DNA of 64,000 nucleotides from contig NZ_JBGIYY010000013.1 of the NCBI RefSeq assembly GCF_041380235.1, forward strand, positions 62,001 through 126,000, read 5' to 3'. The position numbers and the translations under genes are program-made. Of the stretch, positions 1 through 9,213 are shown in pieces (position 1 is the first letter of the stretch; each line of letters begins with the position of its first letter). The notes under the pieces were generated by a model. That model did not search any database. It had not been told where the DNA came from and saw nothing but the letters and a program-made list of their open reading frames with translations. Origin of the DNA: Glaciecola sp041380235 (GTDB taxonomy: Bacteria > Pseudomonadota > Gammaproteobacteria > Enterobacterales > Alteromonadaceae).

Positions 1-546
1 GCATTTAATGTAAATTTCTCATTACTCGGAGACACAGCACTTACCGTTATGTACAAAGCCCCAGAGAATATGCGTTTTAGGATGAATTTTATAGCCGATG
101 GTGAATTCAACGTAGCGTATGGACAGGGAGGCCGGAATGATGGTGGTGGGCGTCTAAATGAGCCTGTAATGACGGTTTTTGGTGGTTTTGGTGGTTCAGC
201 GTTATCCGCACCGAGAGCTTCATTCACTGGCACCGGCCCTGGTGGCGATAGATTAGCCTTTACGTCCACATGGGATGTCAGCGCCGGTGCAGATTTCTGG
301 TTTGACAGTATTTCACTTACAGCGGATATCCCTTCTAGTTACGTCGTTAATTTTACCCCTGGTGCGGCAAGGTCTAGATTCGAGACTAGGATTGAATCAC
401 CATTTGCTATACCGGACATAACGAGTAGTTTTTTGGTACTAGAACCAAAGCCACAAGTTGTAAACGAACCGATAAGCTCTTTCTTGATTTTGCTTTCCGG
501 GCTTTTTCTATTTCGCAAAGCATCAATGACGGTCAGCTGTGTTTAA
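1..546 (+). CDS. Secreted protein with PEP-CTERM-like tail (partial, 5' end outside window)
   Basis: The reading frame is open to base 1, so the N-terminus lies outside the window; the first internal Met is at 49. The visible part is rich in Gly, Ser, Thr and aromatic residues, as in secreted beta-rich proteins, and has no cysteine until the end. The C-terminus carries Val-Asn-Glu-Pro, then a hydrophobic stretch of about 15 residues ending Phe-Arg-Lys. That is the layout of a PEP-CTERM sorting signal recognised by exosortase, although the PEP triplet is Asn-Glu-Pro and the basic tail is weak. The function of the body is not recognised. The tail assignment is inference. Confidence 0.6.
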   Translation, partial: AFNVNFSLLGDTALTVMYKAPENMRFRMNFIADGEFNVAYGQGGRNDGGGRLNEPVMTVFGGFGGSALSAPRASFTGTGPGGDRLAFTSTWDVSAGADFWFDSISLTADIPSSYVVNFTPGAARSRFETRIESPFAIPDITSSFLVLEPKPQVVNEPISSFLILLSGLFLFRKASMTVSCV

Positions 547-683
547 TGGTCAGATATAGGTTAAAAACTTACATGTTTTTTGCATGTCTATTGGAATTGA
601 AACCATCTTTTGCACAAAACAGTGTTTATATGTATTGCAGGTTTTGCTTTATTCTAATCTTATATTGTAATAGCCGAAATAAA

Positions 684-2066
684 TTAAAGGGCAGATTCTA
701 TTACTTGCCCGTTTTGTTTATACACCACACCGTTCTTCATCACCAAATCGACATTTTGCAGTAGATTAATGTAGCGTAAAACATCCCCCTTAACTGCAAT
801 GATATCGGCATATTTACCTTCGCTAACGGTTCCTACTTTATCGTTTACCTTCATCAGAACAGATGGCCAATACGTCGCCGCGCGTATCGTATCCATCGGT
901 GTCATGTTCATTTGCTCTACCCAAATTGCCATCTCGTTCCATGTGCTCTGACAGTGAAACTTAGCCGGTATACCCGAATCGGTGCCTATCAATAGTACCA
1001 AGCCCGCTTCTTTTAACTGTTGAATCTTGCGTTTTAACGTTGGCTTTCTGAGCGGAGTCAACTGCATATAATCTAACTGCCCCACATTCTGTATAGACGC
1101 GGCAATATCGTCGATGATGTCTTGTTTTAAGCCTCTGTGCCAGCAAGTGGTATCAAGCTTTTCTGGGTTAGCTACGGTGCTTTCATAATTCCATAGACCT
1201 TCCACGGTTGGTGTCCAAAACAGAGGCCCGCCTGCGACGCGACCTTTAGCCGTGCGCTCTTTAAGCAGTGTCATAATATCCTCAGGATATTCAGGTGCTG
1301 TGGTCAGCCCAGTGTGTTCAAAGTTGTCTACACCAATGGCAATGCCACGGCGTATTTCATCAGGGCGATGGGAATGTGCAACCACAATTAAACCGCGCTT
1401 ATGTGCTTGATCAACCACAGCTTGTGCGGTTTCTAATGTCATTTTGTCATGGTCAATCAGCTTGATAATATCAACGCCAGCATCCGCCAGTTCGTTCACT
1501 TTATTCTCAGCTTCGCGCTTGTTTTTAACACCCCAGCGAAATATTTCAGTGCCCGGATAAGGCTCAGCTTGAATAAACGGCCCTGATACAAAAAGTCTTG
1601 GCCCAGGTATTTCTCCGCTTTCAATTCTCGACTTCACGCTAATAGAGGCTTCCAGTGGAGCGCCTAAATCTCGCGCGCTTGTCACACCGGCGAGAAGCAA
1701 CTGCACAGCGCTTGAGGGCATGATTTCATCGGCAAATCGCTCAGGATAGGTTTTGTCCCAATGTTCATAATCGGCGTGACCATTGATCATTAGGTGCGCG
1801 TGACTCTCCCATAAACCTGGCAAAACATCCATGCCCTCAGTTGAGACCACTTTATAGCCTTGTGGAACCTGCAGGGTGTCAACACTGCCCACTTTTTCGA
1901 TAAGGCCATCTTTGATTAATATGACGCTATTGGCGATTGGCTGATGACCAAAGCCATCAATCAGCCTGCCGCCCACCAGAGCCGTATCTGCAAAAGCTAG
2001 ATTGCTAAAAAACGAAAATAAGACAATTGAAATGCTAAGAATGCGTAAATGCATAAAGGTGCTCAC
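684..2066 (-). CDS. Secreted metal-dependent amidohydrolase (imidazolonepropionase-like)
   Basis: Amidohydrolase-superfamily enzyme of about 460 residues with an N-terminal signal peptide ending near FADTA, so probably periplasmic. The metal-site motifs are visible in order: HAH in LWESHAHLM, a Lys in DIIKLIDHDK, His in VVAHSH, His in NFEHTG, and the late Asp in GTDSG. The family (COG1228) includes imidazolonepropionases and Xaa-Pro or acyl-amino-acid hydrolases; the substrate cannot be told from sequence. The longest frame starts at a GTG (2066). An ATG at 2054 with the weak AAGTGAG upstream is an equally good start and leaves a normal signal peptide. A second secreted amidohydrolase lies at 49506-51104. 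Confidence 0.85.
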   Translation of the reverse strand: MSTFMHLRILSISIVLFSFFSNLAFADTALVGGRLIDGFGHQPIANSVILIKDGLIEKVGSVDTLQVPQGYKVVSTEGMDVLPGLWESHAHLMINGHADYEHWDKTYPERFADEIMPSSAVQLLLAGVTSARDLGAPLEASISVKSRIESGEIPGPRLFVSGPFIQAEPYPGTEIFRWGVKNKREAENKVNELADAGVDIIKLIDHDKMTLETAQAVVDQAHKRGLIVVAHSHRPDEIRRGIAIGVDNFEHTGLTTAPEYPEDIMTLLKERTAKGRVAGGPLFWTPTVEGLWNYESTVANPEKLDTTCWHRGLKQDIIDDIAASIQNVGQLDYMQLTPLRKPTLKRKIQQLKEAGLVLLIGTDSGIPAKFHCQSTWNEMAIWVEQMNMTPMDTIRAATYWPSVLMKVNDKVGTVSEGKYADIIAVKGDVLRYINLLQNVDLVMKNGVVYKQNGQVIESAL

Positions 2067-2130
2067 TTTAAGTGTATGTAATGACCATAGTGCAAAATAA
2101 CAAAGATAGACAATAAAATTGTTAAACGAA

Positions 2131-3312
2131 CTACAGGGTTATATTAACCGCTGCAGCAACTTCATTAGAGAGTGCCACAGCATCTTCGACTGTTTCAGCC
2201 CTAGCTAAAGCAACGCCCATGCGCCGACGGCCTTTTACTTCAGGTTTACCAAAGAGCTTTAAATCGGTATTGGATTTGCTCAAGGCCTCCGGCAAATTGC
2301 TAAAACTTACTTTTGTTGACTCACCCTCAACCAGCAATGCAGTTGAGGCAGAAGGTCCATAAAATGTGATATTTGGAATGGGTAATCCCAAAAACGCTCT
2401 GGCATGTAAGGCAAATTCAGAAAGGTGCTGAGAAATAAGGGTCACCATACCGGTATCATGGGGACGGGGGGAGACTTCGCTAAAATACACTTCGTCACCT
2501 TTAATAAAAAACTCAACGCCAAACAAGCCGAAGCCACCAAGAGCCTCGGTAACCTTTGTCGCGATATCTTTTGCGGTATGTAAAGCGTGTTCACTCATTT
2601 TCTGAGGTTGCCAAGATTCGCGATAGTCGCCGTCTTCTTGGCGATGACCAATTGGCTCACAAAAAGACGTGCCGCCTTTGTGTCGAATGGTTAGCAAAGT
2701 GATTTCATAGTCAAACTCAATAACTGACTCGACTATCACTTTGCCCTTGCCTGCCCGACCGCCCTCTTGTGCATACTGCCAAGCTCGTTCTAAATCATCT
2801 TCGCTTTTCAGCATCGATTGCCCTTTACCCGATGAACTCATAATGGGCTTTACAATACACGGGAAACCAATCTCTCTTGCTGCGTCTTCAAACTCTTCCC
2901 ATTCCTCTGCAAACACATAATTCGAAGTGGGCAAACCGAGGTCTTCTGCTACTAAGCAGCGAATGCCTTCACGGTTCATGGTTAAATGCGCCGCCTTTGC
3001 GCTAGGCACAACTTTAAATCCTCGCTGCTCTAGGGCAATAAGCGCACTGGTGGCGATGGCTTCTATTTCTGGCACAATAAAGTCCGGCTGCTCTTTAATC
3101 GCAATATCTCTAAGTGCCTGCTCGTCGAGCATCGAAATGCAGTGGCTGCGGTCCGCCACCTGCATGGCCGGCGCATTTTCATAGCGGTCAAGCACAATGA
3201 CTTCACAGCCCAATCGTTTTAACTCAATCACCACCTCTTTACCGAGCTCGCCGCCGCCGCAAAGCATCACTTTTGTTGCCGTCTCTGAAAACGGTGTACC
3301 AATGGTGGTCAT
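2131..3312 (-). CDS. purT: Formate-dependent phosphoribosylglycinamide formyltransferase 2
   Basis: PurT converts 5'-phosphoribosylglycinamide (GAR) to formyl-GAR using formate and ATP, the folate-independent third step of purine synthesis in the cytoplasm. At 393 residues it matches E. coli PurT (392) almost end to end by recall. Visible hallmarks are the N-terminal GGGELGKEV nucleotide-fold loop, PEIEAIAT, LTMNREGIR, the ATP-grasp segment IVKPIMSSSGKGQ, GHRQEDGDYRESWQP, and the metal-binding FSEVSPRPHDTGMVTL. The ATG start is preceded by AAGGA at about 7 nt. It is transcribed alone, downstream of nothing obviously linked to purines. Confidence 0.97.
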   Translation of the reverse strand: MTTIGTPFSETATKVMLCGGGELGKEVVIELKRLGCEVIVLDRYENAPAMQVADRSHCISMLDEQALRDIAIKEQPDFIVPEIEAIATSALIALEQRGFKVVPSAKAAHLTMNREGIRCLVAEDLGLPTSNYVFAEEWEEFEDAAREIGFPCIVKPIMSSSGKGQSMLKSEDDLERAWQYAQEGGRAGKGKVIVESVIEFDYEITLLTIRHKGGTSFCEPIGHRQEDGDYRESWQPQKMSEHALHTAKDIATKVTEALGGFGLFGVEFFIKGDEVYFSEVSPRPHDTGMVTLISQHLSEFALHARAFLGLPIPNITFYGPSASTALLVEGESTKVSFSNLPEALSKSNTDLKLFGKPEVKGRRRMGVALARAETVEDAVALSNEVAAAVNITL

Positions 3313-3409
3313 ATTGTGTCCTTAATAGTGAATAAAATTTCGTAAATGCCTACTCAGCTAACTTTGAATATTATTTTTGGATGCTTTTGCATCCTTAAAT
3401 ATAAATGAC

Positions 3410-3877
3410 TTAAGCACTAGCGCAACAACGTTTAAATTTTTTGCCACTGTTACAGGGGCATGCCGAGTTTCTGCCAATATCCAGTTTACCGGCGCCGTTT
3501 TGCATCTCGCCTTTCAAATATCGCCATTGCCCATTTTCTTTAACAAACTGGGATATTTCGTGCATACAATAATATTGACCATCTGCCAAGTAATATGCCT
3601 TAAAGCTTACCGTATCACCCTGTGCTTGCAATACCTCTAAAGCCTTCCATTGGGTAGCTTTATCGTGAGCAGCAAGCGTGTTTGCATCAAGGGTCGCGCG
3701 AGGCAATTCAGCATAGGTATCTGCAATGTATTGATAGGCTAAAGTAGCATAAGCGCTGTATCGCGAGCGCATCAGTTGCTCAGCTGTAGCAGGAACTTGC
3801 AGGCCGCAGATAAAAGGCTCGCAGCAAAGCTTAAATGTTTGCTGCGAGCCACATGGACAGTTTTGTGGTTGGTTCAA
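3410..3877 (-). CDS. YchJ-like SEC-C motif protein
   Basis: A 155-residue protein of the YchJ/UPF0225 family. Cysteine-rich SEC-C zinc-binding motifs lie at both ends: CPCGS with KLCCEPF near the N-terminus, and CPCNSGKKFKRCC at the C-terminus. The central part (LMRSRYSAYATLAYQYIADTY) is the family's NTF2-like core. The molecular role is not established; SEC-C motifs bind zinc and in SecA contact SecB. The only usable start in frame is TTG at 3877, immediately before the conserved NQPQNCPCGS. It lies just downstream of the catalase-related gene on the same strand. Confidence 0.85.
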   Translation of the reverse strand: MNQPQNCPCGSQQTFKLCCEPFICGLQVPATAEQLMRSRYSAYATLAYQYIADTYAELPRATLDANTLAAHDKATQWKALEVLQAQGDTVSFKAYYLADGQYYCMHEISQFVKENGQWRYLKGEMQNGAGKLDIGRNSACPCNSGKKFKRCCASA

Positions 3878-3916
3878 CTGGATAGTCTTGTGAAAACGTC
3901 AGTCTTACAAACTGTT

Positions 3917-4939
3917 TTATTGATTGCTCAAGCGCTTTCCAAAAGAAATGCCATATGCTGGAGAGCGCATTTTTAACACCGGATCATCGCTGGTTTTAAT
4001 CCCACTTGGCACAATGTTCGGATCAAAGTTAGTAGGATTACAAGCTTGCCCACCGGCCTCGGTGACCGTAAGTTTGCCCATAGCAATGCTTGGACGTTCT
4101 GCCGGCCACTGCTGCGATGGATCTATTACCGAATCAGTTTCATTACCAATTGCTGCCATTAAGGTAAAACTGACGCTGCCATCTGCAATCTCGTCTTTCA
4201 AGCGTTGCTCTAAAAACTCTGACGGCATTGATGCACTCTCTTGTGCAGTCAAGCCTAAAGGCCCAGCATCGGGCACAAGATGCCATCTGAACTTTGTTTG
4301 CTCACCCTGAGCATTTTCAAAAAAGAAGGTGTGAATGCCAAAGTAGTCTGAGCGAGAAAACGATGCAGGTGCAGGGTTACTGCGTGCATAGGCAAGAGCC
4401 GGCATAACACTGGGGTTAGCCGCAATATACGCGCCGGTTTTAGCTGGGTTAGGCTTCCCGTTCTCGTCAGGCAACAGTGTTTCTAAAAAGCCAAAAAACG
4501 TTTCAGGATCTTTACCGGTAAACACTGGGGTATTGTTGCCCGTAATATGATATTTACCGCCATCGGGTAAGCTCAGTTGAATACCCACGCCGCGCGTCCC
4601 TGGCTCTCGCTCATCGGCAACAGGATTTGGGCCACCTAAAGAAAATCGAATTTGTGCAGGTACTTCATCCAAAGTAAAAAGTGCAGATGATGAGTACTGC
4701 GCAGCGTCGCTAGCGGGCGCAAAACTACCAACGGCACAGACGCCTCTCGCGTGAGCCTTACGCATACCAGCATGCTCGCCGCCTAGTTTCGCAAACAGTT
4801 GAATAAAATCATTGGCGCTAACGCTCTCGGGCGCTTGTTGCGCCAGAGCACTGCCCGACATCGACACCAATCCTAACGCTAAGACACTGGCACAAGCCAA
4901 AGATGAGCCTTGATATTTCTTTTGAAAAACTATGTTCAT
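3917..4939 (-). CDS. Periplasmic catalase-related peroxidase (SrpA-type)
   Basis: Small catalase-fold haem protein of about 340 residues, much shorter than true catalases (about 480 or more), so probably an organic-peroxide peroxidase of the SrpA group. The distal His is in RKAHARG near the N-terminus, and the proximal Tyr haem ligand is in the C-terminal RSPAYGISFGKRL. An N-terminal signal peptide ending SALAQQ predicts export to the periplasm. An ATG lies eight codons upstream at 4963, but AAAAGG sits 7 nt before the ATG at 4939, and this start gives a cleaner signal peptide. The partner is often a cytochrome b561, and none is seen nearby. Confidence 0.88.
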   Translation of the reverse strand: MNIVFQKKYQGSSLACASVLALGLVSMSGSALAQQAPESVSANDFIQLFAKLGGEHAGMRKAHARGVCAVGSFAPASDAAQYSSSALFTLDEVPAQIRFSLGGPNPVADEREPGTRGVGIQLSLPDGGKYHITGNNTPVFTGKDPETFFGFLETLLPDENGKPNPAKTGAYIAANPSVMPALAYARSNPAPASFSRSDYFGIHTFFFENAQGEQTKFRWHLVPDAGPLGLTAQESASMPSEFLEQRLKDEIADGSVSFTLMAAIGNETDSVIDPSQQWPAERPSIAMGKLTVTEAGGQACNPTNFDPNIVPSGIKTSDDPVLKMRSPAYGISFGKRLSNQ

Positions 4940-5034
4940 TTCATTACCTTTTGGGTATTTCATTTAAGTGCTTTTATAGTCAGCACCTTAAAACTGCTTA
5001 GCGAGAGTATTCAGCGCATAAGCTTATCATTTAT

Positions 5035-6711
5035 TTAGGGTTTATCGGTTACTGCACCGGTTGATGCCGAACTTACCGTTCTTGCAAATTTGGCTAACAG
5101 ACCACGAGTATAGCGCGGTTTGGGCTGACGCCAGTTGGCTCTTCGTTTAGCAATTTCTTGCTCATCAACATTTAAGCTCATTTGCTTAGTTTGCGCGTCG
5201 ATAGTAATACTGTCGCCATCTTCGACCAGTGCAATGGTGCCACCTTCATATGCTTCGGGGGTTACGTGGCCCACAACAAAGCCTCGGCTGCCGCCTGAAA
5301 AACGACCATCAGTAATCAAAGCGACATCACTGCCTAGGCCTTTGCCCATTATAGCTGAGGTTGGGCTGAGCATTTCACGCATACCCGGTCCGCCACGCGG
5401 CCCTTCATAGCGAATAACGACAACATCACCGGCTACAACGGCGCCGTCGATAATAGCAGCAAAGGCCTGCTCTTCTGAATCATAGACTTTCGCGGTGCCG
5501 GTAAAGCTCAAACCCTCTTTGCCAGTAATTTTTGATACTGCGCCTTCAGGTGCCAAATTACCGGTCATGATAACTAAGTGACTGTCTTTCTTAATAGGTT
5601 TGTCAAAGGGCAGAATAATGTCTTGCGCTTCAGGATAATCTTGTACATCAGCAAGGTTTTCAGCCATAGTTTTGCCAGTTACTGTCATGCAGTCACCGTG
5701 CAGCATACCTGCGTCTAACAAGCGTTTCATTAAAGGCTGAATGCCGCCAATTTCAATCAGTTCTGACATCAAATAACGACCACTGGGACGAAGATCGGCG
5801 ATCACTGGGGTTTTTTCACCGATACGCACAAAATCATCCAGTGTAAGCTCAACGCCAATCGTGTCGGCCATACCAATTAAGTGCAGGACTGCATTGGTTG
5901 AACCACCTAAGGTAATAATCAAGGTGATCGCATTTTCAAAGGCTTTCTTTGTCATGATGTCTGAAGGTTTAATGTCATGCTCAAGCAAATAAGTAATGGC
6001 TTTTCCAGCATTGATACAGTCTAACTTTTTGCTCTCAGAAACTGCGTTTTGTGCAGAGCTATTAGGCAAACTCATACCTAATGCTTCGATGGCTGAGGCC
6101 ATGGTGTTTGCTGTATACATGCCGCCGCAAGAGCCCGGCCCCGGGATAGCGGTTTTTTCTATATGCTCTAACTGCGTTATTGGTATGTCGCCTGCAGCAT
6201 GCCCACCAACAGCCTCAAATACTGAGACGATGTCGGTATGGTTTTCGCCGGGTAAAATGGTGCCGCCATAAACAAATATCGACGGACGATTTAAACGCGC
6301 AAGTCCCATAATGCAGCCAGGCATGTTTTTATCACAGCCGCCAATGGCAATAATACCGTCGTGCCCCATACAGGCCGATACTGCTTCAATTGAATCGGCG
6401 ATAACTTCGCGCGATACCAACGAATACTTCATGCCTTCGGTGCCCATCGATATACCGTCTGAAATGGTGATGGTATTATAAATAACGCTTTTTGCGCCTG
6501 CACTGTCCACGCCTTTACCAACTTCAACAGCTAAATCATTAATGTGCATGTTACATGGCGTCACCATGCTCCAAGTGGACGCGATGCCAACTTGCGACTT
6601 TTTAAAGTCTTCATCACCAAAACCAACGGCTCTTAGCATAGAGCGGCTTGGCGCTTGCGCGGTGCCATCAACGATTTTTTGGGAATGTTTACGTGGGTTA
6701 TTGCTGCTCAT
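5035..6711 (-). CDS. ilvD: Dihydroxy-acid dehydratase
   Basis: IlvD dehydrates 2,3-dihydroxy-3-methylbutanoate and 2,3-dihydroxy-3-methylpentanoate in valine and isoleucine synthesis. Both ILVD/EDD signatures are visible: GGCDKNMPGCIMG and the late DGRFSGGSRG. Fe-S cysteines are in CDKNMPG and GSCGGMYTAN, and the carbamylated-Lys region is near the N-terminus (SWSMVTPCNMHIN). At 558 residues it belongs to the shorter IlvD clade seen in Bacillus and archaea rather than the 616-residue E. coli type. AAGG precedes the ATG by 6 nt. No other ilv gene is adjacent. Confidence 0.95.
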   Translation of the reverse strand: MSSNNPRKHSQKIVDGTAQAPSRSMLRAVGFGDEDFKKSQVGIASTWSMVTPCNMHINDLAVEVGKGVDSAGAKSVIYNTITISDGISMGTEGMKYSLVSREVIADSIEAVSACMGHDGIIAIGGCDKNMPGCIMGLARLNRPSIFVYGGTILPGENHTDIVSVFEAVGGHAAGDIPITQLEHIEKTAIPGPGSCGGMYTANTMASAIEALGMSLPNSSAQNAVSESKKLDCINAGKAITYLLEHDIKPSDIMTKKAFENAITLIITLGGSTNAVLHLIGMADTIGVELTLDDFVRIGEKTPVIADLRPSGRYLMSELIEIGGIQPLMKRLLDAGMLHGDCMTVTGKTMAENLADVQDYPEAQDIILPFDKPIKKDSHLVIMTGNLAPEGAVSKITGKEGLSFTGTAKVYDSEEQAFAAIIDGAVVAGDVVVIRYEGPRGGPGMREMLSPTSAIMGKGLGSDVALITDGRFSGGSRGFVVGHVTPEAYEGGTIALVEDGDSITIDAQTKQMSLNVDEQEIAKRRANWRQPKPRYTRGLLAKFARTVSSASTGAVTDKP

Positions 6712-6949
6712 TACGGGCCTTATCTATGTTTTAAATTTAGAATTTTCGGATAGGTCTATAACTATAGAATTGTATTGCGCGTAACACAATCTAAGTTAAT
6801 GAATTCGTTTGTATTAGTTTAGACTATTTGCGCCTGCAAAAAACACGCTCGTGTTAAGTGATATAAATAGTCAAATTACTGAGCAATTGCGCTATCATAA
6901 TCAACTTATTCGAAAACATCATTGTTCAACTAAAAAACCGAGGTAAAGC

Positions 6950-7399
6950 ATGCGAGTTTGTGGCGTAGAAATTAAAGGCACTGAAGCGGTAATCAGTATT
7001 TTGGACTATCGCGATGGACTTTTTACCATACCCGACTGCCGTGCGCGCAAAGTGGAATTTAGCAAACGTAATCGCACTGCCGATTTAAGCTATTTTCAAA
7101 GCTCGTTTGCCAAATTAATGGAAGATTATAAAGTTGACCGGGTGGTGATCAAAGAGCGTCCACTTACTGGTAAATTTTCAGGCGGTGGACTTGGTTTCAA
7201 AATGGAAGCGGCTATTCAATTAATCAAGAACATCGAAGTACAAACCATCACCCTTCAAGCACTTAAAGCTAGCTTGAAGCGCAATCCAGTATCGGTAGAA
7301 TTCTCTGAAACCGGCCTAAAGATTTTTCAACAAGCAGCCTTTGAAGTTGCCTACTCGTCGCATATGAACGACGCCTACCCTGTTCAAGCACAGGACTGA
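6950..7399 (+). CDS. DUF3010 family protein
   Basis: Small cytoplasmic protein of 149 residues with no signal peptide or membrane segment. The N-terminus MRVCGVEIKGTEAVISIL and the segment KLMEDYKVDRVVIKER are characteristic of the DUF3010 family of marine gammaproteobacteria. The alternating beta strands ending in acidic residues resemble an RNase H-like fold, but that is inference. The start is secure, with GAGGTAAAG just upstream. It is divergent from ilvD with about 240 bases between them. Function is unknown. Confidence 0.8.
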   Translation: MRVCGVEIKGTEAVISILDYRDGLFTIPDCRARKVEFSKRNRTADLSYFQSSFAKLMEDYKVDRVVIKERPLTGKFSGGGLGFKMEAAIQLIKNIEVQTITLQALKASLKRNPVSVEFSETGLKIFQQAAFEVAYSSHMNDAYPVQAQD

Positions 7400-7419
7400 T
7401 ATAGTCAAACTCAAACGAA

Positions 7420-7451
7420 ACGGCTGATGCGCTCGGCATTGGCGGTTTTTT
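7420..7451 (+). terminator. Rho-independent terminator after the DUF3010 gene
   Basis: GCTGATGC and GCATTGGC form an 8-bp stem with two G-U pairs around a 5-nt loop, followed by a run of six T. It lies about 20 bases after the stop codon on the same strand. Confidence 0.6.
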
Positions 7452-7467
7452 GGCAGTGAATTCATTT

Positions 7468-8496
7468 TCACTCGGCTATAGTATTTAGGCGCGGTAAGCA
7501 CTCTCTTACTTCATAGTCATACCCATGAATTGCTTGCTCGTTCCGACTTATTAGCAAAACCAAATCTTCGTTGATCATCACAGATCTTTGTAAATCAGAT
7601 TTAATACAAGCACTACTTGGGTAGCTTTCAAAATAAAAAATAAAGTTAGCGATGATATTTTCAATGAACAATTGGTTATTGCGCAATTCCTGTTCAGAAT
7701 TATCGCCGTTTAACGCCTCCTCTAAAGCCTCTGTTTCGACTTGGGGTAATTCTTTGTTTGCATCAAAATCAGCTTGCTCAGTATTAAAAGTTAAATGCAT
7801 TGGGCCATCTAACAAATCAGTGTTTGCAAAGGGAAGCATAACGTTTACTAAATGCGCTAGCACAATGGGGATCAATACTATTCTGAGTATCATAGTAAGG
7901 ACTGCACGTTTCTTATCTTCCCAATGAATCTTAATATTGAAACCAACAAGTCTCAGTAATAACGATATTAACAGCCAAACGTTCGCAAGCACTAACACCA
8001 ATAAAAATATCACGATGCTCGATAGTGCAATCCAAAACGGCATAAGCATTAAGGTGGTAAAACCTAAGGTAAAAATGAAAGGTGCTGGCTCTATGCTAGT
8101 AATGGCATTGATTTTCAATGCCGCAAAGGCTAACGCAAGATTTGCGGTGCTGGCATAAAGCACAACGACTAGGCTTTTACCAATGGTGCTTTCCCATACT
8201 TTGTGGAATACATTTAGCACCTCTCTCAGTAGGCCCGCAAAGGCGATTAAAGCGACCCAAATGATTTCGAAGCCATCAAAAATAATGCAGGGGATCAGTA
8301 GTAGCGATGCTATGAAATAGCATAATTGAGAGGGCGTAAACTGTTTAGCCCACTCGAATAAGTTTGAAAGTTTAGTCCTTTGAAAAAATGCTTGAAGCTT
8401 TGTCTTGAGGTTTAGGCCGATACTAGCTATCACTTCATAAAGCTTGTGCAAACCAACAGAAAGTGTCGAAGTGATGTTTTTAAGGTAGGCTAGCAT
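7468..8496 (-). CDS. Multi-pass membrane protein of unknown function
   Basis: About 342 residues with roughly five hydrophobic segments: LCYFIASLLLIPCIIF, IWVALIAFAGLL, SLVVVLYASTANLALAFAALKI, a long stretch around FWIALSSIVIFLLVLVLANVWLLISLLL, and MILRIVLIPIVLAHLVNVML. These are followed by an acidic soluble C-terminal domain of about 110 residues. The frame runs upstream to a TTG at 8568, but the cysteine-rich extension looks non-coding. The ATG at 8496 is chosen, with GTG at 8508 as an alternative; no clear ribosome-binding site decides it. The family is not recognised. It is convergent with the DUF3010 gene. Confidence 0.65.
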   Translation of the reverse strand: MLAYLKNITSTLSVGLHKLYEVIASIGLNLKTKLQAFFQRTKLSNLFEWAKQFTPSQLCYFIASLLLIPCIIFDGFEIIWVALIAFAGLLREVLNVFHKVWESTIGKSLVVVLYASTANLALAFAALKINAITSIEPAPFIFTLGFTTLMLMPFWIALSSIVIFLLVLVLANVWLLISLLLRLVGFNIKIHWEDKKRAVLTMILRIVLIPIVLAHLVNVMLPFANTDLLDGPMHLTFNTEQADFDANKELPQVETEALEEALNGDNSEQELRNNQLFIENIIANFIFYFESYPSSACIKSDLQRSVMINEDLVLLISRNEQAIHGYDYEVRECLPRLNTIAE

Positions 8497-8680
8497 TCTG
8501 TATATCACACGTTTTTGTTTAAGATAACATAGTTTACAGACTTGCGTGGCATGAAGCGAGCTAGACAAATTGCTTAAAACTTTGGCATGAACATCAATAT
8601 GCAGTCACTTTGATTCATACGAAAGGGCTTCCCTCAGTGCTGGTTACGTGCCGATGTAAAATGAGCCAACATCCATAAAT

Positions 8681-8714
8681 TAAAAAAGGCGGAAATGCTC
8701 ATACATCCCGCCTT
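8681..8714 (-). terminator. Rho-independent terminator of the 8734-9213 gene
   Basis: AAGGCGG (8686-8692) pairs with CCGCCTT (8708-8714). Read on the minus strand the stem is followed by a run of six T. It lies about 20 bases after the stop of the small secreted protein gene. Confidence 0.8.
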
Positions 8715-8733
8715 CTTTGTTATTAAGCCACAC

Positions 8734-9213
8734 TTACAAAATTACGTTTTTGTTCTGAAATGTGCGAGCAAACCTGCTTAGTGTTTTACTGTTGCAATAC
8801 ACCACCTCGTGCAGCACGTCATGTTTTACTCTGGCTTCCTTTTCACCGAGTATTACAGCGTCGACACATAGCTGAGAGATATTGTTATCGACGGCGACTA
8901 ACTTGACATTGCTGGGACTCTTTTCGAGTGGGTCAGCAAGCGCATTTTTTTTATCTGCAAATTTTTGTGCAAAGTCTTTAATGCTGATGCCGTTGCAAGT
9001 GAGCGCGCTATTAAACACAACAAACGAATAGTCGTTTGATTCTATATATTTTTTAGCAGCGTCGAGACCATTGGTTGCGGCGATATAGCATGCTTGTGTT
9101 TCAACATTATCATTTACCGGCTTTAACACTATATTGCTAGTCTGAGCTGCTGACGCAAAAGTGGTAGCTGGTAAAATTACTGAAAGTGCTAAAATAGTTT
9201 TAATTAATTTCAT
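8734..9213 (-). CDS. Small secreted protein of unknown function (DUF3718-like)
   Basis: A 159-residue protein with a clear signal peptide (MKLIKTILALSVILPATTFASA) and four cysteines in the mature part, suggesting an exported disulfide-bonded protein. It contains two similar halves: an N-terminal one with ETQACYIAATNGLDAAKKYI, and a second with SQLCVDAVILGEKEARVKH, each followed by a short V(V)(F/Y)(N/C) strand and a Cys. This pattern recalls DUF3718 proteins of Shewanella and Vibrio, from memory. AGGGG lies 6 nt before the ATG. A strong terminator follows, so it is monocistronic. Confidence 0.7.
   Translation of the reverse strand: MKLIKTILALSVILPATTFASAAQTSNIVLKPVNDNVETQACYIAATNGLDAAKKYIESNDYSFVVFNSALTCNGISIKDFAQKFADKKNALADPLEKSPSNVKLVAVDNNISQLCVDAVILGEKEARVKHDVLHEVVYCNSKTLSRFARTFQNKNVIL

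Noticed and set aside
546..764. 72-codon plus-strand frame after the PEP-CTERM-like protein
   Set aside because: Composition is unlike a protein, it runs into the convergent amidohydrolase gene, and it has no ribosome-binding site.
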